Shown: in pieces, positions 6,798-9,728 of the stretch
Layout of the letters: each line of letters begins with the position of its first letter
Numbering within the stretch: position 1 is the stretch's first letter
From: Aquifex aeolicus
GTDB lineage: Bacteria > Aquificota > Aquificia > Aquificales > Aquificaceae
DNA: 9,728 bases
Direction: 5' to 3'
NCBI GenBank assembly: GCA_015662815.1
Contig: DQTK01000070.1
Coordinates: forward strand, 1-9,728
Made by a program: the position numbers and the translations under genes
The notes under the pieces: model-generated
What the model saw: only the letters and a program-made list of their open reading frames with translations
Databases searched by the model: none
What the model was told of the DNA's origin: nothing

Positions 6798-7979
6798 TTA
6801 ATGGGTTGTACAAACTGAACATAAGTCAAAGCTCCTTAGAACCATTTCCGCTTTGAGTTCGCTGTCTAATCCTATAATAGCTTTTTTTGCAACGCCCAAG
6901 TATTTATTGCATCTGGGTCCAAGATTCCATTGAGATGGTGTGATAATTTCGTATTTCATTATCTTTCCTTTCTCAACTACAACCTTATGGATAAGGGTTC
7001 CCCGTGCAGCTTCGATAAAGCTCACTCCTTGACCGCTTGCCTGTTTATTTATGTCTCCTTCAAAGGATTTTTCATCTAGGTGTTCTATTAATTTTTCAAG
7101 AAGTTTTTCTATAAGACTCAGAAGTTCCCAAATCTCCAGTACTCTTGCCGATACACGTGTAAGATAGCTGTCCTCGTATAGAGAGTACAGTTTCTTTACA
7201 AAAGGATTTTCATAGAGGAGCTGTCTTGCAAGAGGGCTGGTTTCATAGGGAAGCCCTTTATACCTTACAGGTCTGGCTTTTGTATAATCCGGCGGATTGA
7301 GTTCTTTAACTTCTTCAAGATTAAACTTACAACGTTTCCCTTTACCCTTCTTGTAAGAAGGTTTCAAACAAATATATATACCACCCAAAAGACATTCTTT
7401 TTCCTTACCCAAACTCTTTGCCTCTACTTTCCATTCGAAGAATTCGTTTCTTGAACAACCCCAGTGAGCCAGAGAGTCGTAATATTCTCTTGGTCTACCA
7501 AGTTCATCGAGATTTAACCTTTCCTTTCTTTTGATTTTCAAAAGAGTTCCCGTTATCCATTCAGGATTAGCAGGACAACCCGATAGATTTATAACGGGGT
7601 ACCCTTTCCCGGCAATAAAGCCCTCTCCCAGAATGCCACCCTTTTCCTTGAATCTGAATTGCAAGCCTGAAACATCTTTATTCTTCAGTACCAGAATATT
7701 ACCGTAAACTGCACAACTTCCGACAGCAATAACGTAATCCGCTATGTTACAGAGCTTCTTTACAATTTCATCTTTCCTCTTAACGGCTCCTTCTACAACC
7801 AAAATATCTAGTTTTCCTTTCTTTAGAACCTTTTCTACTGCCTTCTCTTCACTTTCTGTCGAAAAGGAAGGATGAAACAGAACTTCAAACTATTCAAAAA
7901 CTAAGTTTGCCTCTTCGGAACTCAGAAGTGAATGGGTATTCCCGCAACAAGAAAGTCTCTGGAGCCAGATAAGATTCAT
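6798..7979 (-). pseudogene. [NiFe]-hydrogenase remnant: small-subunit start fused to large-subunit end, with an internal TAG
   Basis: The reading begins at ATG 7979 as MNLIWLQRLSCCGNTHSLLS, the usual N-terminus of an uptake or cytosolic-type small subunit carrying the proximal iron-sulfur ligands. An in-frame TAG (7892-7890) follows codon 29. After it the same frame continues (FEVLFHPSFS, then LDILVVEGAV) and is open from about 7889 to 6798, where a TTG at 7802 could serve as a start for 334 residues. Small-subunit motifs follow: VIAVGSCAVYGN (near 7730), SGCPANPEWITGTL (near 7575) and AHWGCSRNEFFEW (near 7470). Close to 7390 the reading changes to large-subunit sequence: a KARPVRYKG...SPLARQL stretch, then GQGVSFIEAARGTL, then the C-terminal SFDLCSVCTTH. 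It ends right after this His, without the cleaved tail of many large subunits. The rest of the small subunit and the large subunit's N-terminal Cys motif are absent, so hydrogen catalysis is not expected. No ribosome binding site or promoter is seen. The family match is clear; the junction position is approximate. Confidence 0.8.
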
Positions 7980-7990
7980 TTAAAGGGCAA

Positions 7991-8066
7991 TGGTCGGGGT
8001 GACCGGACTCGAACCGGCGACCTCTGGCCCCCCATGCCAGCGCGCTACCACCTGCGCTACACCCCG
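7991..8066 (-). tRNA. tRNA-Pro (anticodon GGG)
   Basis: All 76 bases fold as a cloverleaf by eye. The acceptor stem pairs CGGGGTG with CACCCCG, the D stem is GCGC/GCGC with an 8-base loop, the anticodon stem CTGGC/GCCAG carries loop ATGGGGG (anticodon GGG, reading CCC and CCU), there is a 5-base variable loop, and the T arm is GCCGG-TTCGAGT-CCGGT. The C1-G72 pair and A73 discriminator fit bacterial proline tRNAs. The 3' CCA is encoded (7993-7991). The gene lies between leuS alpha and the hydrogenase remnant, whose ATG is only 11 bases beyond the CCA. Confidence 0.97.
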
Positions 8067-8078
8067 TCTGATATATTT

Positions 8079-8106
8079 ATTATAGCGAAGAATTCAGAGA
8101 AGACAA
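8079..8106 (-). promoter_or_regulatory. Predicted promoter of tRNA-Pro
   Basis: On the minus strand there is TTGTCT (8101-8106), a 16-base spacer and a perfect TATAAT (8079-8084). The -10 ends 12 bases before the tRNA 5' end, giving a leader of about 6 bases. It lies wholly in the 54-base gap after the leuS alpha stop, so the tRNA need not depend on leuS transcription. Confidence 0.6.
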
Positions 8107-8120
8107 TTAACTTAGTAAGG

Positions 8121-9728
8121 CTAAAGCTTTCCTAAGATTTCCCTTAGCTTCTCCTTCAGTTTTTCTAAATCGTCCTCTTCGGAAATACCTAAATAATCTA
8201 ACAGTTTCTTTACACTTACCCATTTTTTAAGAACCATTCCTTGAGTAATCAATTTCTCAAAGGGTTCATCATTTTTTACCAAGCCTAAATCCTTAAGGAA
8301 TTTTTGGAAAAACCTAGCGTAGAGAAGGTGTAGTACAGCATGTTCAATCCCGCCTATGTAAACATCAACGGGCATCCAGTAATCACTTTTCTCTTTACCG
8401 AAGGGCTCTTTTTCATTCTTAGGGTCACAAAATCTCAAGAAGTACCAAGAACTATCAAAGAACGTATCCATAGTATCCGTTTCCCTTCTGGCCTTTGAAC
8501 CGCATTTCGGACAGGTTGTATTTACAAATTCTTCGGATGTTTCCAGAGGGTTTCCTTGCCCGGTAAACTTGACATCAAGAGGAAGTTCTACAGGAAGCTC
8601 GTCTTCAGGTACTGGAACCATTCCGCACTTTTCACAGTAAACTACGGGAATTGGTGTTCCCCAGTACCTTTGTCTGGAAATATTCCAATCTCTCAATCTG
8701 TAAGAAAGCATCCTTTTGCCTAATCCCTTTTCACCGAGCCATGCGGTTATCTCCTTTTTTGCGGTTTCATTATCCAATCCGTTGAACTTATCCGAGTTAA
8801 TGAGAGTTCCCTTTCCTTCATAGGCACCTTTTTCAAAATTCCACCCCTTTTCGGGCTTAATTACCACCTTTAGAGGGAAATTGTATTTTCTTGCGAATTC
8901 CCAATCTCTCTGGTCATGGGCGGGAACACACATTATAGCTCCTGTACCATATTCGTAAAGAACATAATTTGCACTCCATACGGGAATTTTCTCACCTGTC
9001 GCCGGATTCGTAGCGTAAACACCTAAGAAAATACCTTCTTTTTCCTCTTCCGTAGTCCTTTCACGGGTTGACATTTTCTTCATTTTTTCGACAAAATTTT
9101 CCACATCGGCATAAGAAATATTGCAGAGTTTCTCCCCTATACAAGCTAAAACTTGGACAAGTGGATGTTCAGGCGCTAAAACCACGAAGGTAGCTCCGAA
9201 TATAGTGTCAGGTCTTGTGGTAAAAACCTCTATGTATATTCTCTTTTCTTTTAGGAAAGTATCCCTTAATTCTTCGGGAATGCACTCTACTAATTTTTCC
9301 GGCTCGTCAATTTCTATAAAGAATTTAATGAGTGCCCCTTCAGAACGTCCTATCCAGTTTCTTTGCTGAGCCAGAACCTTTGATGGCCACTTTCCTTCCA
9401 GTTTCTTTAAGTCTTCTAAGAGTCTATCCGCATAAGCTGTAATCTTTAAAAACCAAGAGGGAACTTCTTTTTGAACTATAGGGGTTCCGCAACGCCAACA
9501 TTTTCCATCTATAACCTGTTCGTTTGCAAGAACCGTTTGGTCGTGGGGACACCAGTTCACTTTTGCGGTTTTTCTGTAAGCGATACCTCTTTCCAGCATT
9601 TTCAGGAAAATCCATTGATTCCACTTGTAATATTCGGGTACACATGTAGCTATTTCTCTCTCCCAGTCATAGGAAAACCCTAGCATTTTCAATTGTTTTT
9701 TCATGTAATCTATGTTTTTGTAAGTCCA
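8121..9728 (-). CDS. leuS: Leucyl-tRNA synthetase alpha subunit of a split LeuRS (partial; 5' end outside window)
   Basis: LeuRS charges tRNA-Leu in the cytosol. The frame is open to the window edge, where WTYKNIDY precedes MKKQLKMLGFSYDW, so the start lies beyond base 9728 and 535 codons are visible. In order they show a zinc-binding segment (NWCPHDQTVLANEQV, then CWRCG; about 9555-9485), the CP1 editing domain with TTRPDTIFGATF (near 9220) and GTGAIMCVPAHDQRDWEFA (Asp of RDW near 8905), the catalytic-core DWNISRQRYWGTPIP (near 8685), a second Cys pair set (CEKCG, CPKCG; about 8630-8500), FFDSSWYFLRF and GGIEHAVLHLLYARFF. The protein stops inside the leucine-specific domain after SVKKLLDYLGISEEDDLEKL. 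The KMSKS loop, anticodon-binding and C-terminal domains are missing. This matches the alpha subunit of the alpha/beta LeuRS known from Aquifex; the beta gene must lie elsewhere. No frameshifted continuation is seen after the stop. Confidence 0.95.
   Translation of the reverse strand, partial: WTYKNIDYMKKQLKMLGFSYDWEREIATCVPEYYKWNQWIFLKMLERGIAYRKTAKVNWCPHDQTVLANEQVIDGKCWRCGTPIVQKEVPSWFLKITAYADRLLEDLKKLEGKWPSKVLAQQRNWIGRSEGALIKFFIEIDEPEKLVECIPEELRDTFLKEKRIYIEVFTTRPDTIFGATFVVLAPEHPLVQVLACIGEKLCNISYADVENFVEKMKKMSTRERTTEEEKEGIFLGVYATNPATGEKIPVWSANYVLYEYGTGAIMCVPAHDQRDWEFARKYNFPLKVVIKPEKGWNFEKGAYEGKGTLINSDKFNGLDNETAKKEITAWLGEKGLGKRMLSYRLRDWNISRQRYWGTPIPVVYCEKCGMVPVPEDELPVELPLDVKFTGQGNPLETSEEFVNTTCPKCGSKARRETDTMDTFFDSSWYFLRFCDPKNEKEPFGKEKSDYWMPVDVYIGGIEHAVLHLLYARFFQKFLKDLGLVKNDEPFEKLITQGMVLKKWVSVKKLLDYLGISEEDDLEKLKEKLREILGKL

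Noticed and set aside
7890..7892. TAG read as an unusual amino acid (recoding)
   Set aside because: Nothing nearby suggests amber decoding; the locus also has a large internal deletion, so simple decay is the better explanation.
6790..8066. An integrated element bounded by tRNA-Pro
   Set aside because: No integrase, no mobile-element genes and no direct repeat of the tRNA 3' end were seen at the far side of the hydrogenase remnant.
7932..8135. A 67-codon plus-strand frame containing GDRTRTGDLWPPMPARYH
   Set aside because: This is the antisense of the tRNA-Pro gene; the GDRTRTGDL-type peptide is a well-known false protein from tRNA loci.

Overview
The window looks like a chromosomal segment from a hyperthermophilic bacterium of the Aquifex group. 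This rests on recall, with no database search. EF-G, EF-Tu and the class I dihydroorotase read like close relatives of the Aquifex aeolicus proteins. The dihydroorotase differs enough from what I remember of strain VF5 to suggest a sister species or strain. The leucyl-tRNA synthetase gene also stops inside the leucine-specific domain, before any KMSKS loop, which is the split alpha subunit known from Aquificae.

Layout. Positions 1-2210 (minus strand) hold fusA (EF-G) followed by the first codons of tuf (EF-Tu), which leave the window at base 1. A good sigma-70-type promoter lies at 2251-2280, just upstream of fusA. Positions 2416-5044 (minus) hold a tightly packed operon: a small secreted protein of unknown function, a carboxy-terminal processing protease (S41, PDZ), then tsaD (tRNA t6A synthesis). 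Both junctions are 4-base ATGA overlaps. Divergent from it, with only 26 bases between start codons, is pyrC (plus, 5071-6339), followed 5 bases later by an unknown small gene (6345-) that looks frameshifted near 6696. A weak hairpin with a T run at 6759-6779 probably ends that unit.

Positions 6798-7979 (minus) hold a decayed [NiFe]-hydrogenase locus. The start of a small-subunit gene is interrupted by an in-frame TAG. After it the small-subunit reading resumes, then passes directly into the C-terminal part of a large subunit, with the middle of the hydrogenase apparently deleted. It abuts the 3' end of a complete tRNA-Pro(GGG) gene (7991-8066, minus, CCA encoded), which has its own promoter. 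From 8121 to the window end (minus) lies leuS alpha, truncated by the window at its N-terminal end.

Most of the window is housekeeping: translation (EF-G, EF-Tu, LeuRS, tRNA-Pro, TsaD), pyrimidine synthesis and envelope proteolysis. I found no CRISPR array, insertion sequence, phage gene or defence system. The parts that repay a second look are the hydrogenase remnant, the split LeuRS, the frameshifted gene after pyrC, the very short divergent promoter region, and the unknown secreted protein coupled to the protease.
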